A stretch of DNA of 64,000 nt, taken from Sphaerotilus montanus. GTDB lineage: Bacteria > Pseudomonadota > Gammaproteobacteria > Burkholderiales > Burkholderiaceae_C. The position numbers and the translations under genes were made by a program. Below are positions 30,901-37,349 of this stretch, piece by piece. The DNA lies in contig NZ_JACCFH010000001.1 in the NCBI RefSeq assembly GCF_013410775.1, positions 434,001 through 498,000 on the forward strand, written 5' to 3'. The notes beneath the pieces are model-generated. The model made no database searches, was not told where the DNA came from, and saw nothing but the letters and a program-made list of their open reading frames with translations. Positions within the stretch are counted from its first letter, which is position 1, and the number at the start of each line of letters is the position of its first letter.

Positions 30901-31750
30901 GAACCAGGTCGTCATCAACCAGCTCGTCTTCGGCGACCGGGTCGAGAGCCCGAGCGCCACGCAGCTGCCGGTGCTGCTGGCGGTGGCGCTGCTGAAGGAC
31001 CGCAACGGCGTGATCGACCTGAACATCCCCATCAGCGGCTCGGTCAACGACCTGCAGTTCAGCGTCTTCGGGCTGGTGCTGAAGGTGATCGGCAATGTGC
31101 TGACCAAGGCCGTCACGGCCCCGTTCTCCTTCCTGTCCGGCGACGGCACGGACGACCTGAGCGCCGTGGCGTTCGAGCCGGGCACCGCCACCCTCACGGC
31201 GGAAGGCCGGAGCACCGCCGACAAGGTCGCGCAAGCACTGATCGACCGGCCGGCACTGACCCTGACGCTGCACGGCCTGGCCGACGGCCCGACGGAAACG
31301 GACTCCTACCGGGCCGCCGCGCTGGAAAGACGCCTGCTGGCCGCGGCCCTGCGCGAGCGGGCCGAAGCCGGTGTGGCGCCCGACGCCCTGGAGGCCCCGC
31401 TGTCCGCCGAGGAGCGCGCACGCCTGCTCCGCACGCTGGTCCGGCAACTGCCCAAGGCGCCGAAGCCGGCACCGGGCAAGGCCGCGGCATCGGCCCCTGC
31501 GGCACCCGCCAAGGCCTCCGGCGAGCCGACCGACGCCGAACTGGCGGCAACGCTGGCCGCCGCCATGCCCGTGTCGGCCGACGTCTGGCGCGAACTGGCC
31601 GCACAACGCGGCGAGGCGGTGCGCGACGCGCTGCTGGCACGGCAGCTGTCGAACGAGCGGATCTTCCTCGGAGCGCCCAAGGTGGGCCGCGGCGAGGGGG
31701 ACGCCGCGGCATGGAAACCCTCGGCCGCGATGACGCTGTCGGCCCGCTAG
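27989..31750 (+). CDS. AsmA-like DUF748 envelope protein
   Basis: A 1253-residue protein anchored by one N-terminal membrane helix (about 10-30, GAVLAVLGLLALAWVGVPP), with the rest expected in the periplasm. The start is taken as GTG 27989 because GAGGAG lies at 27974-27979; an earlier in-frame GTG (27893) would place both palindromic operators within the gene. The body shows DUF748/AsmA-like repeats (for example LGRPVTVGRIDFTPWTLEL near the start, ISRGTVDFTDRFIQPNYSAD and VINQLVFGDRVESPSAT later). The last 170 residues resemble an OmpA-like domain (FEPGTATLTAEGRSTADKV). AsmA-like giants are linked to phospholipid transport or outer-membrane assembly; the exact role here is inferred. Confidence 0.88.
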   Translation: MATVATGLKRLGGAVLAVLGLLALAWVGVPPLLKSQIEQHASAALGRPVTVGRIDFTPWTLELTAEQLAIGAAPGAASAEPLLTIARLHANADLRSVLNLAPVLTALEIDQPEVRLTRTATGHYDIDDLIARFSQPAPVPAPPDAAPARFALHNVQLRGGAVHFTDQPLQREHRLTGLTLAVPFLSNLPAAIDTEVTPRLAFQLDGTAFDSDAKVRPFAAQHPTQAQFKLDGFDLAPWLGYWPDALPVKLQRGKVSSEMALHFEAPPDQPPTLRLSGRLNADDLALTDRAGAALLSWGALDVALRDVQPLARRITLGAVTLDGLVLDVTRDARGRINLVQLGDTPPAPTETAASTPATPWHIALDAIALQNTRVRWHDAVQQPAAQLLLDGLSLVTGPVHWPLDQPVTVQAATTLRGMADGSPDLGRLQLQGQADDQAAQIDLQLDQLALSALAPYLNTVLQPRLSGALSAQGQLRWAAAAGDTPMQLTLALQKGQLDTLRLTDPAAAANAPPLATLGQLRVDDAAVDVAARTVVLGKVQLVQPDTLLARDAKGQWNVAQWLVPDTAVSTPGAKPGAKPAAQAPEAAPPWQITLKDLQLQNGHLRYADAQAGTRAVQLDITQLAAGLQNVQLRGDRTLAPLRWQLGGNVAGDLPRARPAKGATATRTLDGHGELALQPLQVRGALRIDGFPVHAVEPYFGDALGLDLRRALFGYQGELALQEAPAGWTVALRGDGRIGDLQLYTRRHAAGGTTTEDADALLRWQTLTLQGLDVAIKPSQRPRVLVRELALDNFFSKLVITEDGRFNLQDVGASPAAAASAPVAAASGAAPAASAAVAAASASAGPPVDLTISATRISRGTVDFTDRFIQPNYSADLSELQGTLGEFRTGNRDMATLALRGKVQRTGSLDISGQINPTAQPLALDLRARATDLELTPLSPYAGKYAGYGIERGKLGMDVSYRIAPDGTLDAKNQVVINQLVFGDRVESPSATQLPVLLAVALLKDRNGVIDLNIPISGSVNDLQFSVFGLVLKVIGNVLTKAVTAPFSFLSGDGTDDLSAVAFEPGTATLTAEGRSTADKVAQALIDRPALTLTLHGLADGPTETDSYRAAALERRLLAAALRERAEAGVAPDALEAPLSAEERARLLRTLVRQLPKAPKPAPGKAAASAPAAPAKASGEPTDAELAATLAAAMPVSADVWRELAAQRGEAVRDALLARQLSNERIFLGAPKVGRGEGDAAAWKPSAAMTLSAR

Positions 31751-31770
31751 CCGGACGGAGAGGGCCTGCC

Positions 31771-32052
31771 ATGCACGCGTTCCTTGACCTGCTCGCCCGC
31801 CCGCTGCGCTGGCTGTTCCAGTGGCTGCTCGCGCTGATCGTCCTGTTCGAGGAGTGGGGCTGGGAGCCGCTGGCGCGCCTGATGGCGCAACTGGCGCAGC
31901 TGCCGCTGATCGGCTGGCTGGAACGCCGCATCGCGCGGCTGCCGCCCGCGCTGGCGCTGGGGGTGTTCCTCGCACCGGGGCTGATGCTGCTGCCAGTCAA
32001 GCTCGCTGCGCTGGCACTGGTGTCGCACGGCCACGTCCTTGTCGGGCTCTCC
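31771..32052 (+). pseudogene. Truncated membrane protein gene cut by the IS element
   Basis: The first 94 codons of a small membrane protein (MHAFLDLLARPLRWLFQWLL, later LFEEWGWEPLARLMAQLAQL and LPVKLAALALVSHGHVLVG). This looks like the N-terminal half of a hypothetical inner-membrane protein common in Burkholderiales, where a further hydrophobic and basic C-terminus is expected. The reading frame runs into the element's end and stops at 32073. The missing half is not found on the other side of the element. It starts 20 bases after the DUF748 gene behind a GGAGAGGG ribosome-binding site, so it was probably its operon partner. Confidence 0.7.
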
Positions 32053-32230
32053 TTGACATCCTCCCCGCCCTAAAGGACGGGGATTCCGGCGGGCGCGACC
32101 GCTTGCGCGGCCGAGCTTTCGGCGGGTTCCTGCTTCCTCGCGGCTGCGCGTCGTCCCCTCACGGGTCTGGCGCGTCTGACCTCCGCTCCACAGGCTTCGG
32201 GCCTTGCGACCCAGACCGCGTGTCCCGCGG
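32053..32230 (-). ncRNA. Predicted omega RNA (right-end guide RNA of TnpB)
   Basis: In characterised TnpB systems the guide RNA comes from the 3' part of tnpB and the element's right end, with the guide supplied by the flanking DNA. Here that corresponds to the end of tnpB plus the hairpin at 32063-32082. The guide would begin in the flanking truncated gene near 32052, reading GUCAAGGAGAGCCCGACA on the minus strand. The extents are estimated, not observed. Confidence 0.4.
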
Positions 32231-33347
32231 CCAATATGTTCTTCGCGGCGTTCAGGTCCGCGTTCTCGCTGTGCCCGCACGCTTCGCACGCGAAGCGGGC
32301 TTGCGTCGGCCGATTCTCCTTGGCGGTGTGGCCGCAGGCGCTGCACCGCTGGCTCGTGTACGCCGGCTCCACTGGCACCACTGCGCCACCTCGGGCCGCG
32401 GTCTTGTATTCCAGTTGTCGCCGTGCCTCGCCCCACGCCTGATCCAGGATCGAGCGGTTCAGCCCCGCCTTCTGTCGCACCCGCTTTCCTGGCGCGCTGG
32501 CCGTGCCCTGGGCGCTGGCGCTCATCGCCGCCACCTTCAGATCCTCGATCGCGATCACCGGATGCTCGTTCGCCCACCGCGTCGTCAGCTTGTGCAGCCA
32601 GTCATTGCGCTGCGCCGCGATCCGGGCATGCACCCTGCCCAGTCGGTCAATCGACTTGCGCCGGTTCTTCGAGCCTTTCACCTTGCGCGACACCGATCGC
32701 TGAACGCGCTTCAGGTACTTCTGCTGCCGCTTGAGCGCATTCAGCGGTGCCACACACTCGCCGTCTGTCGTCGCGGCGAACAGCTTCACACCGAAGTCGA
32801 TCCCCAGTGTCGGCACCAGCCCCGCTGCCGGCATCACGTCCGGTTGTTCAACTTGGATCGACACGAACCAGCGGCCCCGCTCCTGCGTCAGCGTGTAGTT
32901 CCGAACCGTTCCCTCGACCGGCTGCGACTGACGCATCCGCACCCAGCCGAGTTTCGGTGGCTTCAGCCGCTGGTTGTCCGTGTCGAGCTTGCAGTCCAAA
33001 GCCTTCGGGAAGCGAAGTCCCGCATCTTGCCCACGTCCGCGAAACCGGGGATAGCCGCCTTGGCCTTCGAAGAAGCGCCGGTAACTCGCCTCCAGTCGCT
33101 TCAAGGTTTGCTGCTGCGCCTGCACAGGCGTCTCGGACAGCCACGCCGTGTCCGGGTCGTTGCGCCACGCCGTCAGCCAGCGGCACATCGCCGCGTAGCC
33201 CGAGAACTTCTCGCCCGCCGCCCTCAGCCGCTGCTGCTCGCCGATGGCCCGGTTCCACACCCAGCGGCACGCGCCAGCGAACCGGCGCAAGGCGTGTGCG
33301 GTGCCGGGCTTGGGGCGCAACTGGAAGCGGAAGGCTCGAATGGACAT
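32070..33347 (-). CDS. tnpB: RNA-guided endonuclease TnpB
   Basis: A 425-residue TnpB, the transposon-encoded relative of Cas12. The RuvC-like active site looks complete: D184 (LGIDFG), E268 (IAIEDLK) and D364 (NADLNAAKN). A four-cysteine zinc-finger region lies between the last two (CSACG, then CEACG). The N-terminal helix-turn-helix-like part (SIRAFRFQLRP, RWVWNRAIGEQQ) is present. ATG 33347 is preferred; a TTG six codons upstream is also in frame. The protein probably helps retain the element by guided cleavage of empty donor sites. It is intact despite the absence of tnpA. Confidence 0.92.
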   Translation of the reverse strand: MSIRAFRFQLRPKPGTAHALRRFAGACRWVWNRAIGEQQRLRAAGEKFSGYAAMCRWLTAWRNDPDTAWLSETPVQAQQQTLKRLEASYRRFFEGQGGYPRFRGRGQDAGLRFPKALDCKLDTDNQRLKPPKLGWVRMRQSQPVEGTVRNYTLTQERGRWFVSIQVEQPDVMPAAGLVPTLGIDFGVKLFAATTDGECVAPLNALKRQQKYLKRVQRSVSRKVKGSKNRRKSIDRLGRVHARIAAQRNDWLHKLTTRWANEHPVIAIEDLKVAAMSASAQGTASAPGKRVRQKAGLNRSILDQAWGEARRQLEYKTAARGGAVVPVEPAYTSQRCSACGHTAKENRPTQARFACEACGHSENADLNAAKNILAAGHAVWVARPEACGAEVRRARPVRGRRAAARKQEPAESSAAQAVAPAGIPVL

Positions 33348-33472
33348 GATCGATACTGTATACAAAGCCAGTCAACCATGCCACAGGAAACTCATCCACC
33401 AAGCCAACGGCTCGCTGCGCGAGCCTGCGCTCTACCTCCCCGCCCTGAAGGACGGGGCTTCTCGCGCTTTCT

Positions 33473-33631
33473 GGTGAGCGTCACCTTCCACTGGAAGAAG
33501 CAGCCATGCGCCAGCGCCACCAGCAGCGCGAAGCCGACGGTGAAGAGCTGCTGCGCCAGGATCTGCCGCACCATCGACCCCCGCCGCACGAACAGCAGGT
33601 GCACCCAGTGCGGCCGCGGCCGGACGATCAC
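33473..33631 (-). pseudogene. Truncated bestrophin-family channel gene (N-terminus only)
   Basis: Reading from GTG 33631, the first 53 residues (VIVRPRPHWVHLLFVRRGS, then a membrane helix VGFALLVALAHGCFFQWKVT) match the opening of bacterial bestrophin-like (UPF0187) membrane proteins, usually about 300 residues long. Similarity stops after LT at 33473, where the IS element begins, and the rest is absent from the window. The GTG overlaps the stop of the acetyl-CoA hydrolase gene (GTGA), so it was once coupled to that gene. It is probably non-functional. Confidence 0.7.
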
Positions 33632-35151
33632 GCGCCGTGGCCCATGCGCTCGCCCCGCAGCGCCTGCAGGTGCCAAGCGAAGGCCTCCTGCAGCAGGTGC
33701 GGCGTGTGCTTGCCGGGCGACTGGTCGAGCGCGCGGCGGTAGTAGTCGCGCAGCGCGGGCCGGAAATCGGGGTGGGCGCAGCGCTCGATGATGACCTGCG
33801 CCCGCTGCTTGGGCGACAGGCCGCGCAGGTCGGCCAGCCCCTGCTCGGTGACGAGGATCTGCACGTCGTGCTCGGTGTGGTCGACGTGCGGCGTCATCGG
33901 CACGATGCAGGAGATCAGGCCGTTCTTGGCGGTGGACGGCGTCATGAAGATCGACAGGTAGGCGTTGCGCGCGAAGTCGCCCGAGCCGCCGATGCCGTTC
34001 ATGATCTGCGTGCCCATGAGGTGGGTCGAGTTGACGTTGCCGTAGAGGTCCGCCTCGATCATGCCGTTCATCGAGACCACGCCCAGGCGGCGGATCAGCT
34101 CGGGGTGGTTGCTGATCTCCTGCGGGCGCAGCAGGATGCGGCGGCGGTAGTCGGCCAGGTTGGCGTTGAAATCGGCCATCGCCGCGTTGCTCAGCGACAG
34201 CGCCGTGGCCGAGGCGAAGCCCAGCTTGCCGCAGCGGATCAGGTCGAGCATCCCGTCCTGCAGCACCTCGGTGAAGGCGGTGAGCTGCTCGAACGGGCCG
34301 TCCGCCAGCCCGGCCAGCACGGCGTTGGCGATGTTGCCCACGCCCGACTGCAGCGGCAGCAGCTCGGCCGGCAGCCGCCCCTTGCGCACCTCGTGCGAGA
34401 GGAACTCCAGGATGTGGCCGGCGATGCGCACGGAGTTGTCATCCGGCGCCGCGAAATTGATGTTGCGGTCCGGCGCGTGCGTCTCGACGACGGCGATCAC
34501 CTTGTCCAGGTCGCAGCGCAGCGTGGTCTCGCCGATGCGGTCGCCAGGGCGCACGAGCGGGATGGGCTGGCGGTGCGGCGGGAGCTGGGTGCCGTAGTAG
34601 ATGTCGTGCATCCCGAGCAGCTGCGGGTTCTGCGCGGTGTTGACCTCCAGGATCACCTTGTCCGCCTGCTCCAGCCAGGTCTTGTTGTTGCCGACCGAGG
34701 TCGAGGGCACCAGCCGGCCGTCTTCCAGGATGCCCGCCACCTCCACCACCGCCACGTCCAGGTGGCCGAGGAAGCCGAACCAGACGAACTGCGCGACATG
34801 CGAGAGGTGGATGTCGATGTACTCCATCTGGCCGGCGTTGATGCGCTGGCGGCACACCGGGTCGGACTGGTAGGGCAGGCGCATCTCGACGCCATCGACG
34901 GCGGCGAGCGCGCCGTCCAGCTCCGGCGCGGTGGAGGCGCCCGTCCAGATGCCGACCTTGAACGGCGCCCCGGCCGCGTGCACCGCCTGCATGCGCTGCG
35001 CCAGCGCCTTCGGCACCGCCTTGGGATAACCGGCGCCGGTGAAGCCGCTCATGCCGATGTGGTCGTCGGGGCGGATCAGCGCGGCGGCGGCGTCCGCCGA
35101 CATCAGGCGGCCACGCAGGGCGGGAGGGAGGACGCGGCTCTCGTGGGACAT
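33628..35151 (-). CDS. Acetyl-CoA hydrolase / succinate:acetate CoA-transferase family
   Basis: A 507-residue enzyme of the Ach1/AarC/ScpC class, which moves CoA between acyl groups such as acetate, succinate or propionate, or hydrolyses acyl-CoA. Visible blocks are MSGFTGAGYPKAVP, VGIWTGAST, EYIDIHLSHVAQF, EVNTAQNP, the oxyanion-loop-like LQSGVGNIANAVLAGL, NGIGGSGDFARNAYLS, and CIVPMTPHVDHTEHDV near the end. Length matches the family. The start at 35151 (MSHESRVLPPALRGR) is taken; the frame is open to 35232 but that part is unlike the family. A LysR gene diverges from it and may regulate it. A bestrophin remnant overlaps its 3' end. Confidence 0.9.
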   Translation of the reverse strand: MSHESRVLPPALRGRLMSADAAAALIRPDDHIGMSGFTGAGYPKAVPKALAQRMQAVHAAGAPFKVGIWTGASTAPELDGALAAVDGVEMRLPYQSDPVCRQRINAGQMEYIDIHLSHVAQFVWFGFLGHLDVAVVEVAGILEDGRLVPSTSVGNNKTWLEQADKVILEVNTAQNPQLLGMHDIYYGTQLPPHRQPIPLVRPGDRIGETTLRCDLDKVIAVVETHAPDRNINFAAPDDNSVRIAGHILEFLSHEVRKGRLPAELLPLQSGVGNIANAVLAGLADGPFEQLTAFTEVLQDGMLDLIRCGKLGFASATALSLSNAAMADFNANLADYRRRILLRPQEISNHPELIRRLGVVSMNGMIEADLYGNVNSTHLMGTQIMNGIGGSGDFARNAYLSIFMTPSTAKNGLISCIVPMTPHVDHTEHDVQILVTEQGLADLRGLSPKQRAQVIIERCAHPDFRPALRDYYRRALDQSPGKHTPHLLQEAFAWHLQALRGERMGHGA

Positions 35152-35247
35152 GTCGGCGCAGCAGCAGGAGCTGGAGAAAGTGGAGACAGCCCGGCACTCT
35201 AGGCAGCCCGGTCGCCGCCGACAAACGAGCACTTATGATCCGACGGT

Positions 35248-35260
35248 TAAGTATTGCTTA
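35248..35260. promoter_or_regulatory. LysR-type T-N11-A dyad
   Basis: TAAG-TATTG-CTTA is a perfect 13-bp dyad fitting the T-N11-A rule of LysR regulators. It lies four bases before the LysR start and about 100 bases upstream of the CoA-transferase start, so it could serve autorepression or activation of the divergent gene. Confidence 0.5.
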
Positions 35261-35263
35261 TCC

Positions 35264-36235
35264 ATGATGCGCGACCGCCTCCCTCCCCTGCCCCTGTTCC
35301 GCACCTTCGAGGCCGCCGCCCGCCACCTCAGCTTCAAGCAGGCCGCCGACGAGCTGTGCGTCACACCCGCGGCGGTGAGCCAGCAGATCAAGGCGCTGGA
35401 GACGCACCTGGGCGTGCCGCTGTTCCTGCGGCTGACGCGGGCGCTGCGGCTGAGCGAACAGGGGGCGGCGATGCTGCCCTCGGTGCAGGCGGCGTTCGGC
35501 TGTCTGGACGAGGCGGTGCGCCGCGCCGGCGTGGTGCAGACCGGCGGGCGGCTCACGGTGGTGGCGCCGCCCTCCTTCGCCAGCCACTGGCTGGTGCCGC
35601 GCCTGCCGGCGTTCCACGCCGCCCACCCCGAGATCGAGCTGCACCTGGCCAGCCGCGCCGACACGGTGGACTCTGGGGGTGAAGCCGCCGTGCTCGCGGC
35701 ACTGGACCGCCCGGCGGGCGACGAGGGCTGCGCGATGGCGATCGTCTACGGCGCGGGGCACCACGCCGGCTGCCGGGTGGACGCGCTGCTCGCGCCGGAG
35801 CTGGTGCCCGTGTGCGCGCCGGGTCTGGCGACCGCCGCCCGGCCGCTGCACACCCCGGCCGATCTGTGCCGGCAAGTGCTGATCCACAGCGACATCTACG
35901 GCAGCACCGGCCGCAGCGGGCAGCCCTGGGGCTGGCCGCAGTGGCTGCAGGCGGCGGGGGTGGACACACCGGTGGCGACGCCGGGGCGGCATTTCTCCGA
36001 CGCGATGCTGGCGATCGAGGCGGCGCTGGCCGGTCAAGGCGTGGCGCTGGCGGCGCGGCCGATGGTGGCGCCGAGTCTGGCGGCGGGCACGCTGGTGGCG
36101 CCGTTTCCGGTGGCGATCCGCTCGCCGTACACCTACTGGCTGGTGGCGCGGGCGGATGTGGCGCGCCGGCCGGCGGCGGTGGCGTTCCGGCAGTGGGTCG
36201 TGGCGCAGGCGGCGCTGGACGCCATCAGCCCCTGA
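35264..36235 (+). CDS. LysR-family transcriptional regulator (GcvA-like)
   Basis: A 323-residue regulator. The N-terminal winged helix (about 5-65) reads LPLFRTFEAAARHLSFKQAA, then LCVTPAAVSQQIKALETHLG. The co-inducer-binding domain follows (about 95-310; GRLTVVAPPSFASHWLVPRL). The opening is typical of the GcvA-like subgroup. Two ATG codons stand in tandem (35264 and 35267). It is divergent from the acetyl-CoA hydrolase gene, which is the likely target. The 3' end overlaps the convergent acetyltransferase-like gene by 11 bases. Confidence 0.9.
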   Translation: MMRDRLPPLPLFRTFEAAARHLSFKQAADELCVTPAAVSQQIKALETHLGVPLFLRLTRALRLSEQGAAMLPSVQAAFGCLDEAVRRAGVVQTGGRLTVVAPPSFASHWLVPRLPAFHAAHPEIELHLASRADTVDSGGEAAVLAALDRPAGDEGCAMAIVYGAGHHAGCRVDALLAPELVPVCAPGLATAARPLHTPADLCRQVLIHSDIYGSTGRSGQPWGWPQWLQAAGVDTPVATPGRHFSDAMLAIEAALAGQGVALAARPMVAPSLAAGTLVAPFPVAIRSPYTYWLVARADVARRPAAVAFRQWVVAQAALDAISP

Positions 36236-37349
36236 ACTTGCTGCCGAGCCCCTTCAGCAGCGCGATCGGCCCGAGCCGGGACTGCAGGTTCCACACCGAC
36301 AGGCGCCGCGTCAGGCTGCGGCCGTCGTACCAGTCCAGCACCGACGCGCTGGCGCCCTCGGGCTCGCGCACGCTGACCAGCGTCGAAGCCTCGGCCGTGG
36401 ATTCGAAGGCCTGCTGCAGCGCCTCGACGGTGAGCAGCAGGCTCGGCGTGATGTCGGCGTGGGCGGGGTCGTAGCAGGCGTGGCGCTCGATCCAGGTGTC
36501 GCCGCAGCGCAGGCGGACCAGGCCGGCGAGTTCGCCGCCGTCGCTGGCGAGCAGCCACACCGCCGCATCGCCGCGCCGGGCCAGCACCGGCAGCCACGCG
36601 CGGTAGAAGGCGGCGCGGCGCGGGTCGCTGCCGATGGTCACGCCGCCGCCAGCCTGCACCAGCGCCTGCTCCAGCGCGAGGTAGCGCTCCAGCGCCTCCA
36701 CGATGTCGTCCGGCCCCTGGGCCACCACCATGCAGGCGCCGGGCTGCTCCAGCTGCAGCCGCTGCTGCATGCGCGCCCACTGCGCCTGCACCGCGTCGCG
36801 GCGGGTGGCGACGTGCAGCTCCCAGTCGCCGTCCAGCCGCTGGTAGGGCGCCTCGATGTCGGGCAACGACTCGCTGGAGAACCCCCGCCCCGGCCGCTGC
36901 AGCTCGCGCAGCGGCCAGCAGCCCGAGACCAGCTCGCGCAGGTCGAGCACCTGCCACTCCGAGCGCAGCGCGACCAGCTCCTGCCAGAGCACGCTCCAGA
37001 CGCGGTCCGCGTCCTCCAGCGCCAGCAGGCCGGGCCGGTCGCCCTCCCAGATGCCGATGTGGCGCAGCACCTGCACCGTCATGCCGTAGTGGCGCTCCGG
37101 CACCCGCACCAGCGGCAGCACGCCCACCAGCCGCTCCGCCGCGTCGTGCACGGCCATCACCCACAGCGCATGGCCCGGCTCGGCCAGGTGCTGCCACGCG
37201 TGGTGGACATAGCCCCAGGTCACGTACAGCCCGTACTCCACCGCCTGGTCCTCCAGCGACTCCCACGCCGACCGCAGCGCCAGCAAGGCGGACTCGTCAC
37301 GCACGAGGGTGACGGACAGGACGGAGGCACGGGACTCGGGCAGGTTCAT
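36225..37349 (-). CDS. BioF2/CelD-like GNAT acetyltransferase-domain protein
   Basis: A 374-residue cytoplasmic protein with the double-GNAT layout of the BioF2-like (acetyltransferase 6) family. The N-terminal half contains YVTWGYVHHAWQHLAEPG and the strand LWVMAVHDAAERLVGVLPL. The C-terminal half contains FYRAWLPVLARRGDAAVWLL, GELAGLVRLRCGDTWIERHA and YDPAHADITPSLLL. Such proteins are found in polysaccharide or lipid modification loci. The ATG overlaps the stop of the MFS-acyltransferase gene (ATGA), so the two are coupled and may act on the same envelope lipid. The substrate is unknown. Confidence 0.82.
   Translation of the reverse strand: MNLPESRASVLSVTLVRDESALLALRSAWESLEDQAVEYGLYVTWGYVHHAWQHLAEPGHALWVMAVHDAAERLVGVLPLVRVPERHYGMTVQVLRHIGIWEGDRPGLLALEDADRVWSVLWQELVALRSEWQVLDLRELVSGCWPLRELQRPGRGFSSESLPDIEAPYQRLDGDWELHVATRRDAVQAQWARMQQRLQLEQPGACMVVAQGPDDIVEALERYLALEQALVQAGGGVTIGSDPRRAAFYRAWLPVLARRGDAAVWLLASDGGELAGLVRLRCGDTWIERHACYDPAHADITPSLLLTVEALQQAFESTAEASTLVSVREPEGASASVLDWYDGRSLTRRLSVWNLQSRLGPIALLKGLGSKFRG

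Larger units (their letters stand above)
32053..33472 (-). mobile_element. IS200/IS605-family (IS1341-type) element with tnpB only
   Basis: About 1.4 kb. Both ends carry the same-orientation imperfect hairpin CCCCGCCCTAAAGGACGGGG (32063-32082) and CCCCGCCCTGAAGGACGGGG (33438-33457), typical subterminal structures of this family. There is no terminal inverted repeat and no target duplication, as expected. A further perfect inverted repeat, GGCTCGC-TGC-GCGAGCC (33409-33425), lies near the left end of the element. tnpA is absent, so mobility would need a transposase in trans. Outer limits are uncertain by about 10 bases and are set by where flanking coding similarity stops. Confidence 0.8.
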
